Shown here: positions 25,801-36,922 of the stretch, one piece after another
How positions within the stretch are numbered: the stretch's first letter is position 1
Layout of the letters: every line of letters starts with the position of its first letter
NCBI GenBank assembly: GCA_013399855.1
Contig: VXAY01000172.1
Coordinates: 719,976-783,975 of the forward strand
Length of the DNA: 64,000 bases
From: Oxyruncus cristatus
Taxonomy: Eukaryota; Chordata; Aves; Passeriformes; Cotingidae
Direction of reading: 5' to 3'
Notes under the pieces: generated by a model
What the model was told of the DNA's origin: nothing
Seen by the model: only the letters and a program-made list of their open reading frames with translations
Database searches by the model: none
Translations under genes and position numbers: made by a program

Positions 25801-26154
25801 AAGAAATACAAGTGTCATGGGTAGGACAGATAAAAATGGGCAAGAATTTTCCTCACTGATAGTAGTCTACCTAATCAGAAAAAAAATTTCTTGTAAACTT
25901 CAGTCTTGTAAATTCAAGTCCCTTGGGCTCTCTGTTCACTATGACCATGAGAAATATGAGTCTTGCTCTTTAATTTTATGACTTAAAAAAAAAAAAAAAG
26001 TCAAATAAAAACAAACAGGAAAAGTGTACTTTGTTGTCCTGGCTCATTGCCACAGTGGTTTGGCTGCTAACAACAATGAAATGCTAAAAGGGCATTTATA
26101 CCATAGAGATCCTTAGCACTGGCTCTGCTTTTATCTTAGTGACTGAAATAGAAC
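19886..26154. other. AT-rich non-coding DNA, no gene seen
   Basis: No gene recognised. An imperfect hairpin (acttcttt / aaagaagt) lies at 20363-20384. The stretch 21490-21960 is less AT-rich and could be an old repeat that I cannot name. Reading frames of 135 codons (20041-20448, minus) and 141 codons (25556-25981, plus) show no motif, signal peptide or family resemblance. An A run follows the latter at about 25984-25999. Confidence 0.6.
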
Positions 26155-26182
26155 GTTTAATCTACTTTATAGTAGATTAAAC
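26155..26182. repeat. Perfect 12-bp inverted repeat (hairpin)
   Basis: The arms gtttaatctact and agtagattaaac are exact reverse complements around a 4-base loop (ttat). The hairpin is AT-rich and would be only moderately stable. No gene end is recognised beside it, so a terminator or RNA role is not supported. Confidence 0.85.
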
Positions 26183-27859
26183 ATACACTTTTTAAGATCC
26201 ACCATAGTGATCCACTTATTTTTTGCATTATATATGCAGACATACACTGCATTACAGATGCATTATTCTTCTCACACACAGAGAAATAGTCTGGTCTAAA
26301 GCAGCTGAAATAGGCACCTTTCCATTTAAAAGATGCTTGGTTAAAAGAAATTAAGGCGTAAAAAAAAAAAAAAAAAAAAGAAAGAAGAAAAATAAGAAAC
26401 ATTGTGGCATTGTGAGCTTTGACTTAATGTGAACTTTCCTATATTCCAGTCATGAGATTTAACCAAGAACAGCCTTGGGGATATTATGATGGGAAAAGCA
26501 AAGTGTGGTGATTGCGTTGGGAATATATTAGCTGGAACGCTGTCTCAGCAGCTGGCGAGCAGCCTTTTGAAAACAACATTATTCCAAGAACTATATAAAT
26601 AAACAGAGGCCTTGGGAATTTTTATCCATCCAAAAAAATCTCCTTGCCAAGCCAACCATTACCCAAACTTTCTCTATATATGTGCCTCACATGGAGGGTA
26701 CTTTATACAGAGTAAGAGATTCCTGCCAAATGCTTTGTGTTTGTATTGGGCAAGGGCTAATTTACAAAGGGATAAAGAAGACAGAGGTGGGGGGAAAATG
26801 GCTTTTCCAGAGTTCTAACCTAAAGTAATTATGCAGCTAATTATTAGTGGACTTTCTCTTCATTACAACTGCAGATCATCAAGAACTATATTTTGCATTA
26901 TGTTCACAGGACCTCAGGTGACAGTTCTTGTTACTGAGTAATCCTCATAAAACAATGCCCAGAATGACAATGCATTAACACTGCAGCTCAGATAAGTCCC
27001 CAGAACCTGAAAAATCTTGCATGTTAAGCAAATGCTGGATCAGACCAACAATCTCAGCTGACTGGATGTAGAAGGACACCAAAGACTCTGTAAGACAGCT
27101 GCCTTGTCTCTCTAGATGATGGAAACCTGCTTGGTCCTTTCTGACGCTTCCTGCTCAGTGTGGAGTTGTCTATCCCTCCCAGGTCCACCCAAAAGAAATT
27201 TGAAATACATTTTGTTGCACTAATTGCTATTTCTAGTAAGATTTAAAGTAATAATCAGCGTCAATATGGACTTCTATTGATCACAAGGTCAACGAGAAAA
27301 AGCAGTACAATTACCATGAAATACGCAGAAATAGGCCAAAGGCACAGCTCTCCAGAGGCTGTAGCATTGCTTTGCAAATATCCAATCCTTTTTATTCTTA
27401 TGGTCCAAAAGAGAGAGGTTTAAATATTGAGCAATAGCAGGCAAGAGACATTATGAACAAAAAATAGAGCCACAGTGACAACAATGCAAGCAGTGTTTCA
27501 AAATTATTTACCTTGATAATAAATACTTTTTTTTTGAGTCCTTATTTTAAGTCCAGACTTTTTTTGTCCTACTCCAATTTTTTTTATTGTTAGATGAATT
27601 TTTTAGCAATGATGTAAGTCTGGTAGGACTAACATTTGTCAGTTTTACTGTTGAAATTATTTAAGCATAAAGAACAATGCAGAGGGCTCGTGATAATCTT
27701 ACATTCCTGCGCAACATAAATTAACACCACTTACAGCTATTGACACAAATGTACAAATAATCAGCACATTCTTTTGACCAAGGCCTATGTTAATCAACGC
27801 CACTATGACATAATTTATTAGATGTTGGAATCTACAGGCTCTTCTATTTCAGAACTTCT
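26183..27859. other. AT-rich non-coding DNA, no gene seen
   Basis: Contains an A-rich run at about 26360-26395 and no recognisable gene or repeat family. Confidence 0.65.
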
Positions 27860-27990
27860 AGGTACTTTACGAAGATTAATTAATTTTTATAAAGCCCATG
27901 GGAAATTTACTCCTGCTGTACAGATGTGGAAACAGACATGGAGAAGTTAAGTGATTTGCCTGAATTGATATAGGAATTATGAGTCTGTTA
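27860..27990 (-). mobile_element. MIR-like ancient SINE fragment
   Basis: The plus strand reads ggtactttac, then tacagatgtggaaacagac, gagaagttaagtgatttgcc and ggaattatgagtct. In order and spacing these match the reverse complement of the MIR core and 3' part (tacagatgaggaaactgagg, gaggttaagtgacttgcc, gggattcgaacc). MIR-type SINEs predate the split of birds and mammals, so a diverged copy is expected. It is non-functional. The call is by eye. Confidence 0.55.
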
Positions 27991-29037
27991 GAGAAAAAGA
28001 ACTTGTGCCTCTTCCTTCTCTCTTCACTTTAATTAATTATCAAGTAATAGAAATGAAAGTCATATAACAACATCATAGGGCAGCAAGAATGGAAAATAAG
28101 AGAAAAACATCTCCACAAAATATATTTCAATAAAACTATGGAAAAATGTAATCTGACCTAAGCAACAATTTCTTTGGTAATTTGTAATGATTTATGGAAG
28201 TTCAATGGATAATAAAATTCCCAGGGTTTGTGCATATGGAAACAATAATAAAAGTGTATCATACAAAGCAATTCAACATTCAAAATATTTCTCATTCCAC
28301 AAAAACATCACTTGTAAACCTTCATGCAATAAAATAAACACCAGGTATAATTTAATTATGCTCAGACCATGCATAAGCAGATGAATATTTATCCATTTAA
28401 AAATATTTTATGCTTTTATTATAGTTATATTGGTTGGACTAGAAAATTGCTATTCATAAGTCTAGAATCTCCAGGGGCTTGAGAAAAATGGTTTGTTTAG
28501 GCTGGTGCAGGTGCTGTGATTCAGCACAGTAACACTTAGGCTGCTCAAAGGCTCAATACCAAGAATCCATGGCTTCCTTCCCAGTGACTCAAGCCAGGTT
28601 TAAGAAACCATAAAAGTGAATAAAGCAATAAATCTGCACCTATTTTTAAAAATTATTTACCAGGAACTTCTCTTGTGATGAAACACTCTAGTATCCAAAA
28701 ATGATACTGACACCTTCAGGTTTATATGAACAGGCTAAAGTTCTATAGTCTGGCATTATATACGCTAAAAATTATGGTAGAAAGTGGAGAAAAAAAAGAA
28801 TATCCATAGGCCAACAGGACCTAACTGAAGCAATATGAGTAGCACCTGGCAGTGTGAATGAACATAGTTAAAAACTGGTAAGAAATTATTTTCCCCAATC
28901 TACTTCTTAGAAACCAATTCAGAGTTTTGAGATGGCTTTCAATTTTTTTTTTTTAATTAATTGATTTCAAATGCAAAGGTTTCCACAAAAATACATGCAT
29001 CTCTGAAGTCAGCAGTAGCAGGTTAAGAAGTTCATTT
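27991..29037. other. AT-rich non-coding DNA, no gene seen
   Basis: No gene recognised. The 65-codon frame at 28187-28384 shows no family features. A T-rich run lies near 28942-28955. Confidence 0.65.
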
Positions 29038-29150
29038 TCACAGTGAATTCACAGGATATTCTGAGTTAAAAGGCACCCACAAGGATCAGCGAGTCCAATT
29101 CTTCTGTGAATGGCCTGTTAGGGGATCAAATCCGCAACCCTTGTGTAGGA
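29038..29150 (-). mobile_element. Second tRNA-Ile/CR1-tailed SINE (TguSINE1-like), diverged
   Basis: Read on the minus strand, this has ggatttgatcc and caggcca (tRNA-Ile B box and acceptor end), then ccattcacagaagaattgg, ccttgtgggtgcc and actcagaatatcctgtg, ending with a duplicated tail. It is the same architecture as the copy at 19779-19885 but with more substitutions. Its head also seems truncated; the exact head end, between about 29140 and 29170, cannot be fixed by eye. The CR1 copy at 29330 lies on the other strand less than 200 bases away. Confidence 0.75.
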
Positions 29151-29329
29151 CTTTCTAAATCTGCTTAAACAAACAAAAATATAATTCCCAGGAATGCACA
29201 AATTCACTCTGGTATTATCATTTCCTTTCTTAAGCACTCCAAATCTGCAAATATAAACTACTTAAATGATATGGCTGATAGGATGGATGATGTTCCAAGA
29301 CCCCTGTCTGCAGTCTTGGAACATCAACA
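29151..29329. other. Spacer between SINE and CR1 containing a strong hairpin
   Basis: Unclassified DNA. Its main feature is the 14-bp perfect inverted repeat at 29288-29326, listed separately. Confidence 0.6.
29288..29326. repeat. Perfect 14-bp inverted repeat with 11-base loop
   Basis: The arms tgatgttccaagac (29288-29301) and gtcttggaacatca (29313-29326) are exact reverse complements; the loop is ccctgtctgca. A perfect match of this length and spacing is unlikely by chance in 64 kb. It lies just outside the 5' edge of the CR1 copy. It could be a small foldback element or a rearranged insertion boundary; neither is proven. Confidence 0.85.
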
Positions 29330-30608
29330 GATGCTGCTTGCTGCTGTGGGGAAAAAATTTGTGCGGCCAAAGCTCAATTGGATTGAAGTTGGACAGAAAT
29401 GTGGGGGGCAATAAAATATAAAAAAAATGAGGACAGAGACAAGGCAGAGGTGTTTAATGTTTCTTTGCTGCTGTCTTCAACATGGATGAGGGAACAAGGG
29501 GATCTCAGTGCCCCGAGCTGGAGGACTGTGACTGCAAAGACGATCAACTCCCAGTTGACTCTGTAATTGTGTGGGATCTGCTCTTTCAGCTGAATCCCTA
29601 AAAGTCTATGGGGCCTGATGGGATTCATCCCAGAACCCTCAAAGAGCTGCTGATGTCATCGCAAAACCTCTCTCAGTGATTTTTGAGTGGTCTTGGGAGT
29701 CTGTGAAGGTCCCAGCTGACTGGAAGCTGGTGAACATTGCCGCTATTTCCAAGAAGGGCAGCAAAGAGGACCCCAGAAACTACAGGCTTGTCAGTCTCAC
29801 TTCAGTGCCTGGAAAAGTTATTGAGAAGATTATTCTGGGAGGTATTGAAAAACACTTGAAAGACAACGCACTCAATCAGTCAAAGCCAGCATGACTTCAT
29901 GAAAGGGAAGACCTTCTTATCAAACCTGATTTCCTTCTATGACAAGGTAACCCACATAATTGATCAAGGGAAACCAGTCGATGTAATCTTTTTGGATTTC
30001 AGTAAAACTTTCAATGCTGCCCCTCACAGGATCTCCGTGGACAAAATGTCCAGCACACAGCTGGATAAACACGTTATGTGGTGGGTGAGCAACTGCCTCA
30101 CGGGTTGAGCGCAGAGGGTAATAGTGACTGGGGTGACATCAGACTGGTGACCTGTCACTAATGGGGTTCCACAGGGCTCCATCTTGGGCCCTGTGCTCTT
30201 CAACATCTTCATAAATTACTTGGACACAGGACTGGAAGTGATACCAGGCAAGTTTGCAGATGACACAAAACTTGGACGAGCTATTGACTTCCTAAAAGGC
30301 AGGGAGAGAAGAGGGGCAGGCACTGATCTCTTCTCTGTGGCAACCAGTGATAGAACCTGAAGGAGCGGCCTGAAGTTGTGTCAGGGGAGGTTTAGGTCGG
30401 ATATTAGACATAGGTTCCTCACCCAGAGGGTGGTTGGACACTGGAACAAGTCCCCAAGGGAAGTAGTCACAGCACCAAGTCTGACAGAGTTCAACAAGCA
30501 TTTGGACAGTGCTCTCAGGCACATGGTGTGACTCCTGTGATGGGCCAGGAGTTGGACTTGATGATCCTTGTCTGTCCCTTCCAACTCAGCACATTCTGTG
30601 ATTCTGTG
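29330..30608 (+). mobile_element. CR1 LINE, 5' truncated with internal deletion
   Basis: CR1 is the dominant bird non-LTR retrotransposon. The copy starts within ORF2 (ggccaaagctcaattgg near 29365 is typical of the region before the reverse transcriptase core) and runs to the CR1 3' end: gttggacttgatgatccttg, cccttccaactcagcac and a terminal gattctgtg. After the catalytic box at about 30253 the sequence jumps, around 30285-30310, to the 3' region with aggggaggtttaggtcggat, so a long block of ORF2 is missing. A complete CR1 is about 4 kb or more; this copy is about 1.3 kb. It has no 5' promoter and a broken ORF, so it is immobile. Because CR1 copies are normally truncated at their 5' end during insertion, the 5' loss is usual; the internal deletion is later or from a deleted source copy. 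Confidence 0.93.
29676..30290 (+). pseudogene. CR1 ORF2 reverse transcriptase remnant
   Basis: The first open piece (29676-29894) includes PADWKLVNIAAISKKGSKED and YRLVSLTSVPGKVIEKII, the N-terminal part of the CR1 reverse transcriptase core. A frameshift near 29895 moves the frame by one. The second piece (29899-30108) has FLSNLISFYDKV and VDVIFLDFSKTF; the first D of the latter is the motif A metal-binding aspartate. Two stops follow (about 30106 and 30150), then the same frame gives [20 protein letters not shown] and the catalytic box FADDTK (30253-30270). All the core landmarks are present and in order, but the frameshift, stops and deletion after the DD box abolish activity. The host role of such proteins is target-primed reverse transcription of LINE and, in birds, SINE RNA. 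Confidence 0.92.
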
Positions 30609-32549
30609 AAAAGTGTACGAGAGAGATGAGTGATTTACACGCAAAACGCTCAGAATCAGTGCTACCTGACTGCTGCCTCCACCAGGTTTTCTCAACTGGA
30701 AGGCACTCCAACTCCCCAGAATAGACTCCCTTCTCCCACCGCGTGACATGAGGTGGTATAGAATAACCTCTGTGTCCTAGCCGTGTCCGTTCCTGGCTAC
30801 TGCAAAAATTAACCTTGTCCTGGTCAGAACCAGGACACCTTGCCACAAGATAGGACCACCTCCCTACATTGCCCACGTTTTGTTCTCGATTCAATGGTCC
30901 CTGAAGATAGTACAGATACTTACATGAAGAAAAGCAGGAACATGAGGGAAGCAGAAGAAAATTGTTCTCTAGTAACAAAATTACCTCCATCAAGGACAGC
31001 ACAGAAAAAATACATTTTATGGAAACATATCACTCCACAGCTTTCCCCAAAGAAATGGATCACAAAAGGACAGTGATGTTGGCATTATGGCACTTTTACT
31101 AAATTCCTTTATATTCCTTTTTATAAAATCCTTTCCTGTAGCACCACTTCAGTTCAGTTGTGTGGTGACATTTCTGTGAAGAAATTAAAGCAACAGATAA
31201 ACAGTCTTGTTGTTATGGGCATTTTAGAACAAGTCACTGACAGGCAGACCAAGGTCACTGTTAAAATAGCATGCAAAATCAGCAAAAGCAATATCCCTCG
31301 GCAAATGTCTAGAAGTCTTCCTCAGATATTTCTTTATCTACAATTGAAGACTCCAGCAAAAACTCACAATGTTTTTTTACCCCTCATGTTTGTATGCCTT
31401 TTTGCAGGTAGGAACCCTACATGAGAAAGCCATATGTTTGCCAGATCCATTGGCAGACACAAACAGTTCTGAATGACACCGAGCAGAAGATAAGTAGAGG
31501 TGTCAACACAGTAGAAGAGGAGGATTTCAGGCAGGCAATGCAACTACAGAACACATTTTTGGTTTTGGCTTCCTTAATAATCAAGAAAAGCCTAATGGCC
31601 ATCTTGACTTTTCCTAATACGGCATAGTAAACGGTATCTACTGACTCCTTCAACAATAAAAAAGTCCAACACCAATGATATCATTAATTGTGTACATTGT
31701 CACGCTGGCACTCTTTAGAATCTAAAATAGAATGTTAAGGAATTCTGGGTGGTGTACATATACACCACTCACAGTGCATGCAATTATTTTTAAGATTTGG
31801 TTGTTCGGACTCGTGTGACACAAGGTCTTTGTAAGACTACCATGAATTATGCCAGAAAGAGTTGGTCATTGTAATAGGAAGCTTTCAAAACAAACAGGTA
31901 ACAGCTAAGGATTTTAATCTCATTGTAAAATATTATGACATGACCATTCCTGAATGCTAATGAACACAAGCTAGGAGCATAGCTTTACAAAATACTTATA
32001 AGCTGCTTGCAACAGAAACAAATTTATTGCAAAACTTCTTTCTCAAGGCCCTCACTGTTGCATGCATCAAGATTAATCATCATCTTCATTATCTCCAATT
32101 ACTATATCCATTTGGAAATCTGTCTTCAAAATGCCTTTGGTATCAAACAAAATGTCTCTAAAGAGAGTTTAATGAATGAAAAAATGTCATTTGGATAGTA
32201 AAAAGAAATACTATCTCTGGCATTTCTTACTTTCTGTCTAGAGCAGAAACACCACATGAGTGCTCCACTCTCACAAGCCACAAATATTCAGTGTATGGCA
32301 AATCCAGAAGTCTTGTCGGGAACTCAAACACTTTAACAGAATTTAGAGGGTGGAGTTTCAAATCAGAGGGACCTGGTAAAACTTGTGGCCTGGCCCAGCA
32401 GAAAACTTACAAAGTTCAACAAGAGGTGAAAAGCTCTGCTCCTGGGGCAGCAGCGCAGGCTGATCTGGCACCTGCTGAAAACAGCTGGGCAGTTACAGCA
32501 GATGCCAACTACATGAGAGGCAACAGTGCACTTCCATGACAACTAAGCC
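30609..32549. other. Non-coding DNA after the CR1 copy, no gene seen
   Basis: The minus-strand frames around 30381-31002 overlap the CR1 tail in antisense and are not genes. A short palindrome at 31749-31768 is listed separately. GC content rises somewhat toward the second CR1 copy. Confidence 0.6.
31749..31768. repeat. Perfect 8-bp inverted repeat
   Basis: The arms gtggtgta and tacaccac flank the 4-base loop cata. It is short enough to occur by chance. Confidence 0.8.
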
Positions 32550-32862
32550 AAACTGCACAGCTGGGCTACATCAGGAGGAACAGGGGCAGCAGAGCAGTGG
32601 AAGACACTTTCTTCTTCTGTGCAGCACTGGTGAGGCTGCAGCTGGAGAACTTCATCCATCTGTGAACCCCTGCTCCAGGAAGAACATGGGGATTTTGGAG
32701 AGAGTCCAGTAACAGGCTTATAATGTGGCCAGGAGGCTACAGTATGTGTTTTTCAAGTCTTAAGCTAACTAAAGCCATGACTGGTTTGATGCTCAAGCTT
32801 TGAGAAGAAAGTCAGACTGGATGACCTTGAAAGGTCCCAGTCAACCTTGTGACAAGTGATTC
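32550..32862 (+). mobile_element. CR1 LINE 3' fragment, old and diverged
   Basis: Landmarks are ctgggctacatcaggagga near 32561, gcagcactggtgaggctgca at 32621-32640, acatggggattttggagaga (about 32684) followed by gtccag, and the tail ggatgaccttgaaaggtccc at 32819-32838. These follow the order of the end of CR1 ORF2 and its 3' UTR, with internal losses between about 32740 and 32800. The tail repeats are eroded, consistent with an older subfamily than the 29-kb copy. The upstream edge may extend to about 32460 but is not clear. Confidence 0.75.
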
Positions 32863-34977
32863 CTCTCTCAACATGTGATTAGAGAACATAATCATGCAAG
32901 AAACAGCAGCAACAAAGTGAAGCACACTACTACTGAATACTGGGCACCTTGGAAAAACTAAAATATAGCTCGATAACAGTAGATCAACTCATAGCAACAG
33001 GGTATCCTTTGAGATTTGTATTCTTGAGAAAAACTCAGTGCTAAAGTGTGTGTGTGTGTCTGTAAGGTCTAGCATGATCAATAATGAACACAAAGTCAAA
33101 GAACAGATCATCTGTTCACACACCATCCATAAAGAACCTCTAAGAAATAAAAAACACCCAAAAAACCCTCTCATAAGACATTACGTAGCTCCACATACTT
33201 TAATGAGGGGGGTGGAGGGTGTATGCATGCACATTGTAGAATATTTTAAGCAAAGATTTCAAAGTAATAGGAATAACTGAGTATGCATAAAAGATCAATT
33301 TTCTGGATTTTTGACATTCTATACCTCATGTAAGACAGTGATCCTACAAAATGTTCAAAAAAAGTATCTAAAATTCATTAAGTTAATTAAACTCTTCTGA
33401 TTATTAATGTGCACTTAGATGTAGAACATCTTTGTAACAGTGGGAAACAAAAACTGTTCTTCCCAAGACAATTTTGTGGAAATCTCCTAAAGAGATTTTC
33501 CTTCACTCTTCTTTCTTTCATACACTATTCTTCAACATGTTCTCACAGAAGCATCCATGAAAGAACTTTGTGAAAAGAGTGCTTAATTCAACTGATGATA
33601 CTGATTAAGGAGCACAAAAAACTGCAAGAATATTAGGAATACATCTTTTTTTTCCAAGGGGCATTAAACCACTCAGAATGATACAGCTGCAAGTAAAGCC
33701 AAAACCTATCCACCCCGACCACATTGTATCCTGACCCGTCAACAGGAATAAACTACACTGGAAAACACTTATAAAATATTTGTCCCCAATGTCTTGTACA
33801 GTTTCCTCTAAGCATGATAAATGCAAGAATCTTCACAGCACATCCATATAATTAATTTTGCAGCATTTGGAGTGACTGCACAAAAATAGGAAGGATTTTA
33901 AATTTGCACTTTTCCTCTTTTTCTTCACCGGAAGAAATAAATTCCTTACAAACTTGCAGCTCTTGGAGGTGCAATAAAGAAAACCAAATTAAGGAAATTT
34001 GTGGTTATTTAGAAGACAGCAGGTAGAAAAGGATGAAAAATTCCTTTGCCACTCACACATACCATAGCTAAAGGAAAGTGTGAGTCAATGTTTTAATTAA
34101 ATATCAGAATCACTTGCAAAAAAAAAAAAAACAAACAAACCACCTTCCAGATATTTTTTTTTAATCCATTGTTTCATGTGAGTATAAATATTGGGTTTAC
34201 ATCAACAAACTTTAAAAAATTTAACTAGCAAGGAGGACAATGTCAATAAACAAGATTTGACTATCAGGCCTTTCCTCATATGAGAAACAACTTTATGATG
34301 TCTTTATTTTAGTTAATCATTATCACCATGAGTGTTCTAGCCAAAAGATTTACTGTCAGGTTTGTCATGTTCACGAAAGGAAGCTCTTTGGGAACCAGCA
34401 AGTACAAGAATTTAATAATCACAGAACACAAATGCTTGACGTGGTCACAACACCAGCACCTCCACATTTACTGTAAGCAAGGACAAACCTAAGGTATTGA
34501 ACCACTAAGTTTCAAAAACACGGCGCTTCATGCAAAAACAACAAACAATTGCTTATGTCTGCCTCAACTCAAGACTGAGCAGAACTAATTTCCTTTTTCA
34601 ACCACAAAATCTCTAACCATTTGACCAGCTGCATTGTTCTCACAGTAAGAACATAGGGAACAAGTTCTGGCATTTATAGATGTGAAATGGTCATAAAAAT
34701 CTGTTAATACATCTTGATGGTTATTATATCCCCTAAAGTTAATTTATTCCAAATTTACAACAGTTTGTCTGAATGTTTCCTTTACTAGCTTCTGTTACAT
34801 GAAGTTGATAGGGATCAAACTGACCCAGCAGCCGTAGAGAAACAACAGTGAAATCAAGGTTGTAGAATAGAAACCTATCAAAATTCTTAACTAATGCTCT
34901 CAGGTAGAAGAAGTCAAATACAGAAACGTAACTAAAATCCATGAGTGACTATTTGCAAATTGGCATTTCATTGTGAG
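32863..34977. other. AT-rich non-coding DNA, no gene seen
   Basis: Contains a seven-unit GT run (33046-33059) and an A run followed by caaa units near 34118-34140. No gene recognised. Confidence 0.65.
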
Positions 34978-35270
34978 AGTTGCTGCCTGCAGCACCCCCT
35001 CTGGCAGTCAGGCCAGGGCTGGCATGTGGCAGGGATGATCCGATCAGTCTGGCCACCAGACTTGCAGCTGCGGGGGAACTGTAGTGGCCCGAGGAGAAGG
35101 AATTGCTGCCTCAAGGCTCAGGGAGAGCAAGCGGGTACAAGGACCAGGGAAGGTCACTGAGCCAGGCAGTGCTCAGCAGGCATAGGCACAAGGGCTGTGT
35201 CGCACAGGGCCCTTCCAGTCACGGGCCAGTCACAAGCTGATCATGTCCCAGTCAGATCCTCCTCCAGTAT
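34978..35270. other. GC-rich island of unknown nature
   Basis: A block of about 290 bases is clearly GC-rich (38 of 60 bases in 35041-35100 by hand count) in otherwise AT-rich DNA and holds several CpG dinucleotides. A plus frame of 71 codons crosses it without recognisable motif. The right edge contains tccagtataaa, which resembles a TATA box. It might be a solo LTR or other transposon piece with its own promoter, a local GC-biased conversion patch, or a small regulatory island. I cannot choose between them from sequence alone. Confidence 0.5.
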
Positions 35271-35699
35271 AAATTTTGACTGAGATGGATCTTTTTCATT
35301 TATATACTCTAGGGAAAAGTATTTATAATATGTCCTAATCATCTATCTGAGAACCTTAATAAATGCCCAAGGGAAAAGAAATCCAAGGACAGGTTGTGTT
35401 GCAATTTTCAGAGGACATCGAGAGATAAGAGATTGCAGAGAAGTCCATGGTAGCATTTCAAAGTTAGGAGTTTCGCAGGTTCATTAAAAAAAGTAACAAG
35501 TTATCTGAGGTGGTGCACCAGACAAAAAAAAAAAAGGAGGAACATTTAGGGTGTGTAGTAAGCCATAAAAGAACAATGTCACAAAGCTACCAAAAAATAG
35601 AATGTCCAAAAAAAATTATCACCACCACTCAAGTTGACCCCTGCAACAACAACAAATGTACAAAACCTAGCGAGAAAAAAACTATTAAATCATGACTCT

Positions 35700-35745
35700 G
35701 CTATACCATCTTTCAGATTGTGAAACTGAGGCAGAGGAAGTAGCA
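35700..35745 (-). mobile_element. MIR-like core fragment
   Basis: The plus strand reads ctttcagattgtgaaactga then ggcagaggaagtag, matching the reverse complement of the MIR core (tttacagatgaggaaactga, ggcagagagaggt). The match is short, so it remains tentative. Confidence 0.4.
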
Positions 35746-36814
35746 CAGTGTAGAAAAAATCACTTGTAGTATATAGAATATTTTAATTCAGCATTCGTAC
35801 ACAAACAAAAATCAATCCCTGTCTGCTGAGACATGATTCCATATAGACATGCAAGATAAGAGGAGAAAATTTGTGCAGATCTAACATGTTTGCACTGTGT
35901 GGGCACAACACAGCCAAAACTGAGACTCTGCCCTTTGCCTTCAGAGCACCACACTGCAGGAAGGAGTATTCCTGTACTCAGCATTCAGAGGGGCAGACAG
36001 GAGCGCTCTCTCAAAGGCAGTGCTAAGAACAAGTACATGCCATCAGCCATTGTGTGAAGCTAGGAAAGAAGGTAAAGTTGTTTTTGAAAAAAAACCCTAG
36101 TAAATCTGTACACTCGGCACACTAAAAATGGCCTGTGTCTTATAAGCTTTAGAAATTACATCTGAAGCTAGTTTTATTGCCTGTCTTTCAATGAAATACT
36201 TGCATATTCAAGCCCATTCCCACAGTCCTTAAAGATAAACAACTCCTGACATCATTGTGGAGTTCTATTTTCAGGAAGTTTTATTTATTTCTGAGTGGTT
36301 TAGAATGCATTTGTTTACATAAATATTTAGATATGTGAAAGCACATCCTGCTCAAGCTGCTCTGATAAACAGAAGTCAGCTGTTACTCCTTTTCCACTCC
36401 TGACTCCACTTGGAGTGATGCCTATTCCCCAGCTCTCGCTTATAATGCAGCCATTGTGCTCAGAACCAGGAGTTTATAAACACATGCTTCAAAAATGTAC
36501 TCTGGCTTTCCAGCAATATATTTCAATGGCTCTTTTATCATTAAGTTGCACTACAGTTGGTGTGTCTCAGTGCACTAAAGGTTTACATTTCTCCTCAAGG
36601 CCTAACAAGGGATATGTATTGATAGTATTAGCAAACCCAGGAGGTGACCAGGAGGAGTGAATGTTAGAGATGAAGAATACACTATTACCATTTTATGGGT
36701 AAGGTTCTTCCTACAAGCTACCTCCACTGAATACAGAAACAGAGTTTATGGATTATGGGATGCAATATTTAAACCTACCAGTTGCTCATCTGTTTAACCT
36801 ACAAACCTGTTGTT

Positions 36815-36922
36815 ATTCTTGCTTAACACACAAGAAAACTTAGTACAGGAAGATGAGGAACAGAGGGAGAGTGAATGTTCCTGCAATATGAAGTGTGGAC
36901 TAGGATTCAGAAGATCTGGAAC
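36815..36922 (-). mobile_element. Possible MIR-like fragment
   Basis: The order aagaaaactta, agatgaggaacagagggaga, gtggactaggattcag and agatctgg resembles the reverse complement of a diverged MIR copy. Divergence is high. Confidence 0.3.

Noticed and set aside
25556..25981. 141-codon frame ending beside an A run, as a retrogene with poly-A tail
   Set aside because: The A run starts immediately after the stop codon, leaving no 3' UTR or AATAAA signal, and the translation matches no known protein.
30024..31002. Minus-strand frames of 62 to 138 codons
   Set aside because: They start within or overlap the antisense of the CR1 tail and show no protein features of their own.
33046..33059. GT microsatellites (also 57342-57354)
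   Set aside because: Only about seven units each, ordinary for vertebrate DNA and not worth a separate finding.
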